From the NCBI GenBank assembly GCA_943704525.1, contig CALSCQ010003212.1:1-44431 (forward strand): a stretch of 44,431 nucleotides of DNA. Direction: 5' to 3'. The translations under genes were made by a program, and so were the position numbers. The DNA is from Pigoraptor vietnamica. Lineage: Eukaryota; Opisthokonta; Filasterea. The notes below the pieces were generated by a model, which worked only from the letters and a program-made list of their open reading frames with translations, searched no databases and was not told the DNA's origin. This document shows, piece by piece, positions 1-13,229 of this stretch (the first letter of the stretch is position 1; the number at the start of each line of letters is the position of its first letter).

Positions 1-498
1 CGATGCCCGCGCACACGCTCGTTTCAAAACTCACGGATGAATGCAACGCTCAATAGACCATGACTGCCGCAGGTCCCGCCATGTCACGGTTATCCACTGA
101 CGCACGCCACCGGCCGCTCCCCGCCGCACCCAATACCGCAGATTCAAATTCCACACATTCCATCGCGCCCCAGTCCAGACACACGCCTGACATCCCACCG
201 ACGTCACCAACCACCGAGCACTTTACAGATACACGAGCACTCAACGCAGCTCACGTGATCCGGTTAGCCTGACACGTGTTTATTCACCCACAGCTGGAGC
301 CCTAGTCCAACGCACTTGCAGCACCTGACCACCCGGCAAATGTGCGTTTTTCGCTTTCGCTACCTGCTAGAGTGCACTTTCATGGTACAGGTGCCCAAAA
401 CGCAAGCGGGATCACGCACAGGCGCGTCCGCACAAATACGAGTCTCAAGCACGCACACACGACACACGTCACATATACACCATACACACCTACACATC

Positions 499-529
<31 letters not shown>

Positions 530-621
530 ACACGCACACACACACACACACACACGCACTCACGCACACACACACACACGCAAGAAAACGCAGTCGTCTT
601 GGCGTTACGTCGAGTGGCGAA
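1..621. other. upstream region of the MOV10-like gene
   Basis: I see no recognisable gene in this stretch. It holds a C-run followed by a CA microsatellite (498-580). It presumably carries the promoter and 5' UTR of the helicase gene that starts at 622. The helicase reading frame stays open back to position 316, but that part mostly translates the CA repeat into Thr/His and is not protein-like. Confidence 0.5.
498..580. repeat. poly-C run plus (CA)n microsatellite
   Basis: An 18-base C run (498-515) is directly followed by about 65 bases of CA repeat with scattered CG steps. It ends about 40 bp before the helicase start codon, so it probably lies in the 5' UTR or promoter. This is a simple repeat and its length is likely polymorphic. 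Confidence 0.9.
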
Positions 622-3387
622 ATGCAGCCAGACGACGAGCGCTCTCGTTTTCTGCGCCTCAAACGTGCCGTGGAGGACCTCGTCATTTCGCGCAACATAG
701 AACCGCGCGAACCAGTCGACAAGGACGTGCTGCGAAGGGCGTACAATGGGCACGGCTTTAGCGGGACACTCTTCGCGGCCTGCGAAGGCATAGCGGCGCA
801 GTCCCTGCAACCTTTCGTGCAGCGCGCTGGGCGCGACCGCTTCCTCGTCATCGTTCGCGAGCTTGACCTTTCCCCACGAGCAAGTCACGCGCCCTGCCCC
901 GCGAGCACAGCAGGCAGCCCCAACAACACTCAACCGCGAAGCGCGGACGGCGCTGGAGCAGCGCCACGCAACGGCGCTTCGCACAGCCGCAGGCAAGCCG
1001 ACATGGACACGATCCCCGAGGCCGGCGGATGCGTGCTCGAGCCCAGGCAGGGCCACGATGAACCAATCATGACGTCGACGGGCGCCAAGTGCGTTTTCAC
1101 CATCCAAAACGTGACGAACCAGCCCGTGGCGCTCGCGGCGGGCTACCCCCTCATCCTCGACGACGACGACAACGACAACGGTGGCGGTGGCGGCGCTTTC
1201 GCTTTCGAGAATGTCGATGCGCCCGCTCCCTCTTTTCTGATGCCGTGGGCGATGTGGTCTGTTTTGATCACGTGCTCGGCGAAGCCCGGCTGTACCCGAC
1301 GCGCCACAGTCATCTACGAGGTCGGCGAGAGCAGCGAAAGTCTACAGCGGAGCATCGAGTGGACGCTGACCTCCCCAGACTCTGCCGTACCACCGCGCCA
1401 GAACCGCGGCGATTTCGCGTGGATGACTCAGGAGGGAAGGGGAGGACGCGGCCGACGACAGCAACGGGCCGACGAGCAGTTCTTCGTGGACGAAGACGCC
1501 GAACCGAAGACGAGAGGCGAGTTGCCCCTTCGCGACGACAAGCCGGACTTCGTCAACAAGATCACGATCCGCCCCAGGCCCCACCCAACGGGCCGGGCCG
1601 CCCTGATCGCGATCCTGGAGAACACCCCCGACGCGCTCGAAAACTACGCCCTGCGCGCGCATGCGCTGCTGGACCTCGAAGAGTTGGCGCAGATGCAAGC
1701 GATGCGGGAGTACGACAACGAGAACGCGACATTCGACAGCAAGGACGGCAACATACTGTGCCTGACTGTCCCCGGTCTGCCGGACAAGAAGCCGTCGGTG
1801 CTGGTCGGGAACGCCGTTCGCATGCGGATGCCGGACGGAGGGGACGACGAGCACGAGGGGTACGTGCACGACATCGAAGGCACGCGCGTCTACCTGTCGT
1901 TCCACGCGAGCGTCGTCAAGCAAATCAAGGAAAAAGAGACCAAAGTGTTCGTGCGCTTCCTCCACAACCGTCTGCCGACGCTGCTCTGTCACAGGGCGGT
2001 GGACGTCGCAGACGAGGACGGCACGCTCCAGCGCCTCTTTCCCTCCGGCGAGTCGGACGACAACGTCCCCGAGGGGGAGATGTCCACCCAAGGCCAGCTC
2101 AACACGGAGCAGGCCGCCGCCGTTTCTTGCATACTCGCAATGCGCGCACCGCGTACGACGCCGTTCTTTCTGTTCGGACCCCCCGGCACCGGCAAGACGA
2201 CGACGATAGTCGAGGCCATCGTGAGACTACTCCGTCGCAACCCACGCATCCTTGTGTGCGCGCCGTCCAACTCTGCCGCCGACCTCCTCCTCTTCGCACT
2301 TAAGAAACGCGTGCCGGACAACGTCCAGTTCCTGCGGGTGCAGGCTCGCGGGCGCCCGCTGTCGGCGATATCGGCCGAGCACAGGGATGTCGTCCGCGCG
2401 AGTTCTACCCCCTTCTGCAACCGCCAAGGATTTCCCATGCCGACGCTGAACGAGGTGTGCTCCAAGTCCGTGGTCGTCACAACTCTGTCGACATCCGCAG
2501 CCCTCTACTCGCTCGGCGTGCCACGGGGGCACTTCACGCACGTTTTCGTGGACGAGGCAGCTCAAGCGCACGAGCCCGAAGTTCTCTGCTGCCTCGCGGG
2601 CATCGCGAGTCAGCAAACGCAGATCATCCTCGCCGGGGACCACAAGCAGCTCGGCCCCGTCGTCCAGTGCAAGCACGCGGGCGCGCTGGGCCTTTCCAAG
2701 TCGTTGATCGAGCGCCTCATGGAGACGCCGGCGTTCACGCAGGCGCGCGGGCACTTCGTCAAGCTCGTACAGAACTACAGGGCGCACGCCGACCTCGTGC
2801 GCGTGCCCTCGGAGCTCTTCTACGGCGGCGATTTGATTGCGAGGGCGTCCCACAGGCATGAGGATCTCCTCGCATTTAAGCCGGGGCACCGCTTCCCGGT
2901 GCACTTTCACCACGTGCAGGGCGTCGCCAAGCGCGAGGGACGGTCAAAGTCGCTCTTCAACGTGGAGGAAATCGCCGAAGTGAAGCGGATCATCGAGGAC
3001 CTCACGACGTCGCGTCGCTTCCGTTCCCCTGTCGAGCCGAAGGACATTGCGGTTATTTCGCCGTACTACAAGCAGGTCTCCAAGATGCGCGGAGAGTTCG
3101 CCTCGTGGGTGCGCGCGGGTCTACGCGTGGGGTCCGTCGAGCAGTTCCAAGGCGGGGAAGCGCGCGTCGTTCTGCTCACGACTGTGCGTTCGCCAGACTG
3201 CGAGGAGGGCGAGCAGTCGCTGGGGCTGTCGATGGGTTTTTTGCGGAACGAGCGGCGCTTTAACGTCGCCATCACGCGCGCCATGAGCCTGCTGGTTATC
3301 GTCGGGTGCGAGGCCGTGCTTGAGACGGACGCGAACTGGAGGACGCTCATCGACTGGGCACGCTCGCGGGGCGCGTCGCTGCCGTGA
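622..3387 (+). CDS. MOV10/SDE3/Armitage-like superfamily 1 RNA helicase
   Basis: A predicted 921-aa ATP-dependent RNA helicase of the UPF1-like SF1B group, closest in pattern to MOV10/SDE3, which act in small-RNA silencing and RNA turnover in cytoplasmic granules. Visible motifs are Walker A GPPGTGKTT (about residue 519), DEAAQ (motif II, about 642), GDHKQLGP (motif III), QNYRAH (motif IV region), SVEQFQGGE (motif V) and FNVAITRA (motif VI). The stretch LLDLEELAQMQAMREYD just before the helicase core matches the MOV10-specific region. The N-terminal 200 residues are poorly conserved apart from a beta-rich stretch like the MOV10 N-terminal domain, and they include an Asp/Asn/Gly-rich low-complexity insert. 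I chose the ATG at 622 because the open frame upstream only encodes microsatellite. The gene is apparently intronless, unlike every complete neighbour. Helicase identity is very sure; the MOV10 subfamily is likely. Confidence 0.9.
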   Translation: MQPDDERSRFLRLKRAVEDLVISRNIEPREPVDKDVLRRAYNGHGFSGTLFAACEGIAAQSLQPFVQRAGRDRFLVIVRELDLSPRASHAPCPASTAGSPNNTQPRSADGAGAAPRNGASHSRRQADMDTIPEAGGCVLEPRQGHDEPIMTSTGAKCVFTIQNVTNQPVALAAGYPLILDDDDNDNGGGGGAFAFENVDAPAPSFLMPWAMWSVLITCSAKPGCTRRATVIYEVGESSESLQRSIEWTLTSPDSAVPPRQNRGDFAWMTQEGRGGRGRRQQRADEQFFVDEDAEPKTRGELPLRDDKPDFVNKITIRPRPHPTGRAALIAILENTPDALENYALRAHALLDLEELAQMQAMREYDNENATFDSKDGNILCLTVPGLPDKKPSVLVGNAVRMRMPDGGDDEHEGYVHDIEGTRVYLSFHASVVKQIKEKETKVFVRFLHNRLPTLLCHRAVDVADEDGTLQRLFPSGESDDNVPEGEMSTQGQLNTEQAAAVSCILAMRAPRTTPFFLFGPPGTGKTTTIVEAIVRLLRRNPRILVCAPSNSAADLLLFALKKRVPDNVQFLRVQARGRPLSAISAEHRDVVRASSTPFCNRQGFPMPTLNEVCSKSVVVTTLSTSAALYSLGVPRGHFTHVFVDEAAQAHEPEVLCCLAGIASQQTQIILAGDHKQLGPVVQCKHAGALGLSKSLIERLMETPAFTQARGHFVKLVQNYRAHADLVRVPSELFYGGDLIARASHRHEDLLAFKPGHRFPVHFHHVQGVAKREGRSKSLFNVEEIAEVKRIIEDLTTSRRFRSPVEPKDIAVISPYYKQVSKMRGEFASWVRAGLRVGSVEQFQGGEARVVLLTTVRSPDCEEGEQSLGLSMGFLRNERRFNVAITRAMSLLVIVGCEAVLETDANWRTLIDWARSRGASLP

Positions 3388-3625
3388 GATGCGAAAACAA
3401 AACAAAACAAAAAAAGCGCACGTTGTTCGGGTTGGGGGCCATTGCGCATCTATATCTGTCCACGAGAGTCTATTTTTGGCACGGCGGGAGCGGCGCCTGT
3501 CCACTGCATTCCAGTCCATACCGACGGCGCGCGGAGCGAAGAAACGGCGCACACGCTGGCGTTCGACCGAAGGTGAAGAGGCATCGAGACGGGAGAGGAG
3601 GCCTACCAAGCGAGGGGTCGTCAGC

Positions 3626-5642
3626 ATGGGAAGCCAGCCCTCTAAGGACTCGCCGGAATGGATAGACAGCCAGGCCGCCGCAGCAAACCGTGGGTGTCGC
3701 TCTCGACCGCAGCGAAACGCATCTTTAGGCTTTGCGCTGCACCGCGTATTGTGCGAGGGGTTGTCTTTTTGTTATCTGCGTGCTGTTGTGGTTCGTACCG
3801 CTTACTTGCATCCCACACGCCCTGCTCCAGTGACTTATCTGGAGGTCGAGCGGCTTGCCATCCGTTTCCGCCAGCTCGACACGAAAGCAAAGGGTTTCAT
3901 CGACGTGTCTGTGATGCAATTGCCAGAGTTTCAAGAAAGTCCGTTTGCAGAAGACGTGGGTTTATGTTTCTGTGGGTTGGGGCGGGGTGTGTCCAAGTAT
4001 TTGATGCCGAGTGTTGCTGTGAGTTGCAAGCGGAACGGACGGGGAGTTGACCTAGGAACAGGATGCGTGCACACCGAAGTATGGGTAACGCACGAGGAAT
4101 AAGCTGACCCTTCGCCTCTCTCCCCTCTCTCTTCTCTCGCTGTAGAGTCGATGAACACACGTGTATGATTTGGGCTGATCCGGCATCTCTTGCCGTGCAG
4201 GTATTCGACTTCCAAAGAAAACAAAAGGTCGACTTTCAGCAATTTCTCCGCATGTGCGCGTGGTGGAAGCACGTCGACATGCAGAGCAAGCTGCAGCGTG
4301 GGTGGCACACTGGGTTCAATGGACGTTCCCTGTCCTTCTCTCTCTCTCTTCTCGCGGAAGAAGCAGTAGGAGGCGATGGGGATCCATGTCCTGGTCGACT
4401 GCAACAGCCTCCCTTCCCTCTCTCTCACCTCTGCGGATCAACTCTTTGCAGGAATTTTCTCCATTTTTGTTGCCGATGCCGACCATAAGGGCCGCTTGCG
4501 CGAGGCAGACCTTGTTGATATTATCGAGGCGGTGCGGCCGGATGATGACGAGGTGAGCTTGTCACGTGCGCGCGCAAAGTTGTCACCTGTGGAGATGCGC
4601 GGGTGCGTATGTGGTGTAGTAATGGGTGTGCGTGCGTGCGTGTTTGTGCTGTGTTCGTGCGTTAGCGCGTGTGTGACCGTGCACAACCTTCGCGTCTCAG
4701 GAGGAGGCCCGCGAGAGCGCGCGCACGCTCATGGCCGCCATCGACGACAAGGGACAGGGCTTCATCGATTCGAACCAATTCGTGCGTTTTGCCATGACGC
4801 GATTGGGAACGGAGGCGCTCAATTCCCTGCTCGCGATCGCCATCATCCCAGGGGACGTCCGCACGCCCTCTGCGAAGAGCGCAGCGCAGGAAGACTCGTC
4901 CTCTTACGAAACGGATGACGACGAAGAAGAAGAGGAGGAAGGGGACGAAGGTGGGGCGGAGGGCGAAGAGGGCGCCGACGCACACCGCGAAGAGATGGTG
5001 CGCCGCCTGCAGAAAATCTCGATGGAAAATGTCGGCATGCAAAAGTACGACGAGGCGTTCGTGGCGGCGCGCCAGGCGCTCGTGGGCCCGACGAGCGCGT
5101 GGGAGGAGCACTTTTCCGCGGTCTCTGCCTTTGCGGCGCTGTTGGGCGCGGATGGGGAGGCGGCACCCGCGCAGCTCGTCGGGGCGGCGAAGCGCAAGGG
5201 ACTGCTGCAGCTGCGCGCCACACTGCAGGCGGAGAGCTCGTGGGTGACCGAGGAAGAGCACGTGACGGGCGAGACGACGTCCCCCGTGCGCACGTCTGGC
5301 GTGCTCGCATGGGAGGTGAAGCGGCAGCAGAGCCACGGGCAAAACGCCGACGCCGCACGCGCCGCAAAGCAGGCTGTGGACCGTGTGGCGGGATCCCTTG
5401 CGACGGTGATTGTCCTGTCGCGGGCGGCGGCGCTGCAGTTGGACGAGATCTCGGAGCGGACGGCGTCGTTTGTGGCGGACGTTTCTCGCATCGCGAGTGC
5501 CATCGGCATTGAAGCGCCGAAGGTCGAGCGGTCGATAGAGTTGAACAGGGAGGCGGTGGCGTGGGCGACGATGACTGTGCGAGAAGTGTGCGCGCAGGCG
5601 GAGACAATGCTGAAAGAGATGGGCGCTGCACTCTCAAAGTGA
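3626..5642 (+). CDS. calcineurin B-like EF-hand protein with degenerate loops and a long novel C-terminal region
   Basis: Five exons by phase and homology: 3626-3689, 3831-3955, 4201-4297, 4452-4552 and 4701-5642 (442 aa). Three of the four donors are GTGGGT. The N-terminus MGSQPSK fits N-myristoylation, as in calcineurin B. Residues about 22-180 follow the four-EF-hand calcineurin B layout, for example VERLAIRFRQLDTKAKGFI, VFDFQRKQKVDFQQFL and FVADADHKGRL. However, the loops lack most Ca-binding side chains. No loop ends in Glu at position 12, and loop 2 has Asp only at positions 1 and 9. A very acidic tract (about residues 195-220) is followed by about 220 residues that look helical and that I do not recognise. 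A role as a calcium-insensitive regulatory or scaffold subunit is inference. The calcineurin-B-like family call is moderate; the exon chain is good. Confidence 0.75.
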
Positions 5643-5902
5643 AGCGTGTGCGCGGTGCGCGTGATCGCTTGCGTTTCGCTTGCGTCTGTCTTATTAACTG
5701 CACATGTCTATAGCTTTCCATCGCCTGATTCCATGAGTTGTTTGGAGATTCCTTCTTCACATATACGCCAAGAAACGCGTCCACACGCGGTCATGGCACA
5801 GTCGCACTTGCCGCAGTGAACACCCACACGCACATACAACACGTGAGCGTGCGCCACCTAGACAGTGCGCAAGCGATTCCCTCGGCGGCAACGGACGCGC
5901 GT

Positions 5903-8694
<2,792 letters not shown>

Positions 8695-9770
8695 GTCTGC
8701 CTGTGGGGAGATGCCCCACTACCGACAGCGAATGAAAACAGAGGGTCGAGAGACCACGCAGCGCACGGGCGCAACCTTCGCGATCAACGCGACAGTCTCC
8801 TTCACGACACGCGCAGCGCACGCACGCACAAACGGACAAATCGACCAGCGATGGTTGGTGACGCCCACGTTGAGATTTCGAAGTAGTCGATTGCCAGGGA
8901 CAAGAGGCTCACGTTGCCTCCAAGGGAAAAAATACAATAGGCACTGTAAACAATTGCGCCCCTGCACGCACAGCTCTTGTTCGTGCTCGGATGCTTCGTG
9001 CGTGTGCGTGCGTGGGTAAAGTGCGTGTGTGTGTTTGTGTGAGACACACATGACATCTGGGCTGTGCCGAAAGCGACCCCAGACAAGCCCGGGCGAAGCA
9101 TATTGAAAAAGCACGAAAAGCAATGCCAATTTTTGACGCAAATTCAAATAACTTTGGCAGGGGGTGGCTCCTCGGGATATTAAATTGGATTTCGCCAAAA
9201 TGCACCCAAAGTTTCAGAATGGCTCAATTCATTGCCTGAACACCAGTAAACAAACAGGTTTAATTTCACCCCGGATGCAATAGCACCCCCGGATTCAAAG
9301 CTTGTGTGTCTTAAATTTATCACCACAGTTCAATAATGGGATGTAGAATTCTATGACTTTCCACCCCGGATGGTCGACTGGCGCCAAAGATGTCTTTTTT
9401 GAACCGGGCCCTGTTTCACTCGGGTTGCGACAGCCATCGCAACTACGCCTTGCTTCCCATCGCTGTCATCACTGCATCTTCATCGCATCTGCGCCTTCAG
9501 TGGTCCCCATCCGTTGTGGTGTGGATCTCACAGCTGCTTGGAGTCACTTGTTTCGGAGTGTGGGTGGATTGACTTTGTTTGCATTGCAATGGAGCGCCGA
9601 TGTTTCACTTCTCCGTGGTTTGGGCGACGGGTGGCGATTTGGGTCTGATCCTTCATTTCGACAAATAGCTCTGAAACGCTGGCGTTCATGCTCTTGCGCG
9701 CTCGTCCTAAAGTGACTCGCTGTGTTTTGTGCTTATGTCCGGGTCGCAGTTCTGACGATTAGAAGCTAGA
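8695..9770. other. divergent spacer between the NDR kinase and RanBP1 genes
   Basis: No gene is recognised here. This is the longest spacer in the window, and its middle (about 9080-9360) is clearly more AT-rich than the surroundings. It holds three CCCCGGAT octamers (9269, 9287, 9364). It also holds a block at 9172-9198 that recurs at 37956-37983, and an 11-mer GCCAATTTTTG (9125-9135) that recurs at 37979-37989. It probably contains the promoters of both genes. A short non-coding RNA cannot be excluded by eye. Confidence 0.5.
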
Positions 9771-11018
9771 ATGTCGGACAACGAGGGGGGAAAGGACGAC
9801 CACGTGAGTTGACGCATGAGGGCTGGCATTGTGTGCTATCGTTCGAGTTGGCTGGGGCTGTTCGTCGTTTGATGGTGCTGCCGTGTTTTGCAGCCATTTT
9901 GTGAATGGGGGATGCTTGATGTCCTGACTGCACTCGCGGGCTTGCACAGGCCGAAGTCGAGGCCAGTCCCGACGTCCACTTTGAGCCCATCGTGAAGCTC
10001 GCGCAAGTGGAAGTCAAGACGTGCGAGGAGGATGAGGAGACGCTTTTCAAGATGTGCGTGGATATTTTGTTTGGCCATTTTGTTCGTTCTTACTGCACGA
10101 ACGCACGTATTCACCTGCATGTGTCGCTCGCGGCAGGCGCGGTCGTCTGTACCGTTTCGACGATAACCAGTGGAAGGAGCGCGGCACGGGCGACCTCAAG
10201 CTTCTCCGCCACAAGGAGAAGGGCATGATCCGATTCCTCATGCGCCGCGACAAGACGCTCAAGCTCTGCGCGAACCACCTTCGTGAGTGTTGCCGGCGTG
10301 TCTGTTCGCATACTTGCGCCGTGGTTTGGTGTCCCGTCGCGCGTCTGTAACGTCTGCCGAAGGTGGTGATTTGTGCTAAAGTCTTGCTTTCTTGGTCGTC
10401 GATTTATGCTCGCAGTTACCGCCGAAATGAAGCTTTCGCCTGCGATGGGCAGTGACCGCGCGTTTGTGTGGGGCGCCGCGGCCGACTTCTCTGAGAGCCA
10501 GCCCCAAAAGGAGTTGTTTGCGCTCCGCCTCCCGAACGCCGCCAGTAAGTATGGGCCTAATGTGCGCGCATGTGCGCATGCGTGGAAGCATGCATGTGGT
10601 CTGTGTCCGAGGGTGGCCTTGCTGACAGCCATGATCACTTGCAGACGCCAAGCTCTTCAAGGAGTACTTTGAAAAGTCGGTCAAGAACAACGTCGATGTG
10701 AAAGCTGGCAACAAGCCCGCCGAGTTCACGCCGTACCTCGAGGTTTGTGCGCCAAACGTGTGTGTGTGCGGGTTCGCACGTAGTAAGACACTGGAGCCAA
10801 TTGCGGAGACCGCACTCGCATCGGGGGGTTCATAGCGTTGCGTGGTGATACTCATTGAGACTGGCATCGGGACGTTGCAGGAGGACAAGAAGGAGGAGGA
10901 GAAGAAGGACGGCAAGAAGGAGGAGAAGGAGGAGAAGAAGGAGGAGAGCGCGAAGGCCGCCGCAGACCTCGCCAAGGAGGTGGAGAAGCTTTCTGTGGCA
11001 AGCGATGCCAAGGCTTGA
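9771..11018 (+). CDS. RANBP1: Ran-binding protein 1 (RanBP1)
   Basis: Six exons: 9771-9803, 9950-10053, 10137-10282, 10416-10544, 10645-10742 and 10881-11018 (215 aa). The RanBD1 domain runs through most of the protein: HFEPIVKL at its start, then [32 protein letters not shown] and [13 protein letters not shown]-like segments. These include the WKERGTG signature of Ran.GTP binding. A Lys/Glu-rich tail ends in a short helical stretch ([10 protein letters not shown]) at the place of the RanBP1 nuclear export region. Known role: binds Ran.GTP in the cytoplasm, helps RanGAP hydrolyse it and releases it from transport receptors. The 33-bp first exon and a GTTTGT donor in the last intron are unusual, but every phase fits. 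Confidence 0.96.
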
Positions 11019-11573
11019 GGTCGTCGTTTGCATCGCTCGTTGTTGTTTGTGTCTCGTCGCCGCGCGCGTTTTCGCTTTTGCGCTTTGTTTTTTTTTCCCC
11101 GTCTGTTCTCCACGTTTGCGTCGCGTCATTCGCACTCGTTCTCACTCAGCACACACGCAAACTGCTGCAAGGTCCAGCTGCGTATAATACTCTCTCACAC
11201 ACATACATACGCACTCATGCAAACCAATGCACGCTCAAACGCGTCTCGTGTTCGTGGCGCGCGCTTCTGCGCTACAAACTCAACGCGTATCTACCATCTT
11301 GTACAATACTACTCGCCCGCAGACGGCGTGGGCTTGATGTCCGTATATTCATGGAATCATTGGACTCTTATTTTATGCCTATAGAACATCGGATGCAAGG
11401 CCGTCCAGCGGCCGCTTTCCGTTGTGGTCGAATAACGCAATGCGACGAAATGACAATGTGAGGGAGAGAAGATTACATCGAGCGCCAAATACGACGCAAT
11501 CCACAATGTCCTGCATGGGTGGCATCACGCTCGGCCCTCGACACTCTCCACGCCAACTAACTCTTGGCGCTCG
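11019..11573. other. convergent spacer between the RanBP1 and Rab genes
   Basis: This contains the 3' ends of both flanking transcripts. There are pyrimidine-rich and CA-rich patches but no open frame with recognisable content. I see no clear RNA gene or mobile element. Confidence 0.5.
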
Positions 11574-12725
11574 TTACGATATTGTGCAACAGCTCTCGTC
11601 GCTGCCGCCACCGCGTCCCTTCGCGCCCATAGATATTGTGTCGGAACGCTGCGGCTGGAGGAGGTCAAGAGAGGTGGCGATTTGCCGCGCGAGCGAGTGG
11701 AAGGCAACGTCGACGTTCGTCGCGCCCTTGGCGCTCGTTTCGATGTAGAGCATGCCATTCTCGTGCGCAAATTCCTTCGCCGCGACGTAATCGACGGCGC
11801 GCTCCCCCTTGTCGCTCTTGTTGCCCACGAGCATCTTGACCACGTTCGGTTGCGCCCAGTCGCGCACTTCGCCCAGCCACTTTGGGACGTCGTCGAAGGT
11901 TCGCCTGTTCGTGATGTCGTACACGACAATGACGCCGTGGGCGTTGCGGTAGTAGCTCGTGGACATCTGCGGAAGAGTGGAGTTGAATTAACTATTGGTC
12001 CAGCGCACGCATATCTTGCAACTTGTTTGTGACGAGGATGGGGAATAGAGGATATCGCCGGAGTCAGATGTGCCGAACATATGAAATTGAAGCCGCGAAT
12101 TGTCATACAGGTCACTGTGAACAATTGCGCATTACAAAAACAGAATATTGCAGTCAGATGCGCCGGGAAACAGAAATTGAAGAGTCGGAGCCAAACGCGC
12201 CGGAAAAAAAATGAAACTGAAGCCGCAAATTGTTATACGGAACAATATGTAGATTTGCGCATACGGAAGGAGGGGCATTGGAGTCAAACGTGAGGAAAAT
12301 ACGAAACCGAAGACGGCAAATGCCATTACATGGAACTATGGAGAATAAACGAGGACGTAGGCAGTTCACCGCCGCACCAAAGTGGCAAACTATCAAACAG
12401 AAGGCACCTGAAAATGGCGAACAATGGGCGACGCGATGCGACCGATGGAGAGCGCCCAAACACTAGCCACATGCACCGACAAACTGAAAATGCCACGCAC
12501 CGTCTGGTACTTTTCCTGTCCCGCCGTGTCCCACAGCTGCAGCTTGACCACCTTCCCGCCCTCGAGCTGAATCGTGCGCATCTTAAAGTCCATTCCGATC
12601 GTCACAACATGGTACGGCTCGAATGTGTCTGCGACGAAGCGCATGAGCAGAGAGCTCTTGCCCACGCCGCTGTCGCCCGTGACGAGAATCTTGAACAAGT
12701 AGTCGAAGCGGTCCACGTCGTCCAT
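11574..12725 (-). CDS. Rab1/Ypt1-like small GTPase
   Basis: Two exons, 12501-12725 and 11574-11966, joined in phase 0 by a 534-bp intron, give 205 aa. All G motifs are present: GDSGVGKSS (G1), the effector segment [11 protein letters not shown] (G2), WDTAGQE (G3), NKSD (G4) and ETSAK (G5). The pieces [26 protein letters not shown] and SAKGATNV are those of the Rab1/Ypt1 group. The C-terminus CCTIS offers two cysteines for geranylgeranylation. Known role of Rab1: ER-to-Golgi vesicle transport, membrane anchored. The effector loop has Met in place of the usual Val (IGMDF for IGVDF), and NKSD replaces NKCD. The exact Rab class could be Rab1, 8 or 35. The intron carries degenerate tandem repeats. 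The start ATG lies close to the divergent ACADS promoter. Confidence 0.92.
12061..12355. repeat. degenerate tandem repeat in the Rab intron
   Basis: Four decayed units begin with GAGTC or CAGTC at 12061, 12151, 12182 and 12281. Full units are about 90-99 bp and the second is cut to about 31 bp. Shared inner blocks are CGCCGG, GAAA(C/T)TGAAG, CCGC(A/G)AATTGT and TTGCGCAT. The repeat is AT-rich compared with the flanks and lies inside the 534-bp intron, the longest in this gene. Confidence 0.8.
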
Positions 12726-13229
12726 GTTCGGCGTAAGCGACCGACCAGCGCGGATCAAATAGAAGGAGTCGCGCTGGGAACCGGCGAAAAGCGTTCCCGA
12801 AAAGCAGAAAGGGAAATCAAAAGGAAAAGGGGGCGCCGTGCGGCGCACGCCCTTTCGAGCTGCGCAGGCCGCCTTGAGCTTTCGCGTCCCGTTCAAGCAC
12901 ACCGAACGGACAGCTGCCGCACGAACGATCGCAGGTCACGCATACGCAGTGGATGCAATCGAGTGTTTCAAAAACGGTGCTTCTATTCCTTCGTCTCTCT
13001 CTTTCTCGCGTTTCCGCGGGAGAGCAATTACAGCCATTTGGGGTCACGTGCAAAAGTCTGTGTTTGGCGCGGAATTTTTTTTACCGAGAATTCGCTGATA
13101 TATTGAGTCTGTTACTCACATCCGGGGGTTCGACATTCACATGTCAGTCCCCATAAACACTTGCTTCACGGTTCAGAAAAACGAACTTGGACATGCCTGC
13201 CCTTGGAATAGCTAGAGGAATTCGGGACA
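12726..13229. promoter_or_regulatory. divergent promoter region, Rab / acyl-CoA dehydrogenase
   Basis: These 504 bp separate two start codons facing apart and hold no gene I recognise. The Rab side is GC-rich. The ACADS side is AT-rich and has one ATCCGGGG octamer (13120-13127), the reverse complement of the CCCCGGAT copies near RanBP1. Its role as a shared promoter is inferred from position only. Confidence 0.5.

Noticed and set aside
316-621. Upstream in-frame extension of the helicase
   Set aside because: It translates mainly the CA microsatellite. The Met at 622 begins a plausible protein. I cannot exclude rare upstream initiation.
1089-2303. A 404-codon plus-strand frame inside the helicase gene
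   Set aside because: It is Arg-rich shadow translation in another frame with no family signal. The conserved helicase frame explains the stretch.
8695-9770. tRNA or snRNA gene in the long AT-rich spacer
   Set aside because: I looked for clover-leaf boxes (A box, B box GGTTCGANTCC) and snRNA cores and saw none convincing. A covariance-model scan would be decisive.
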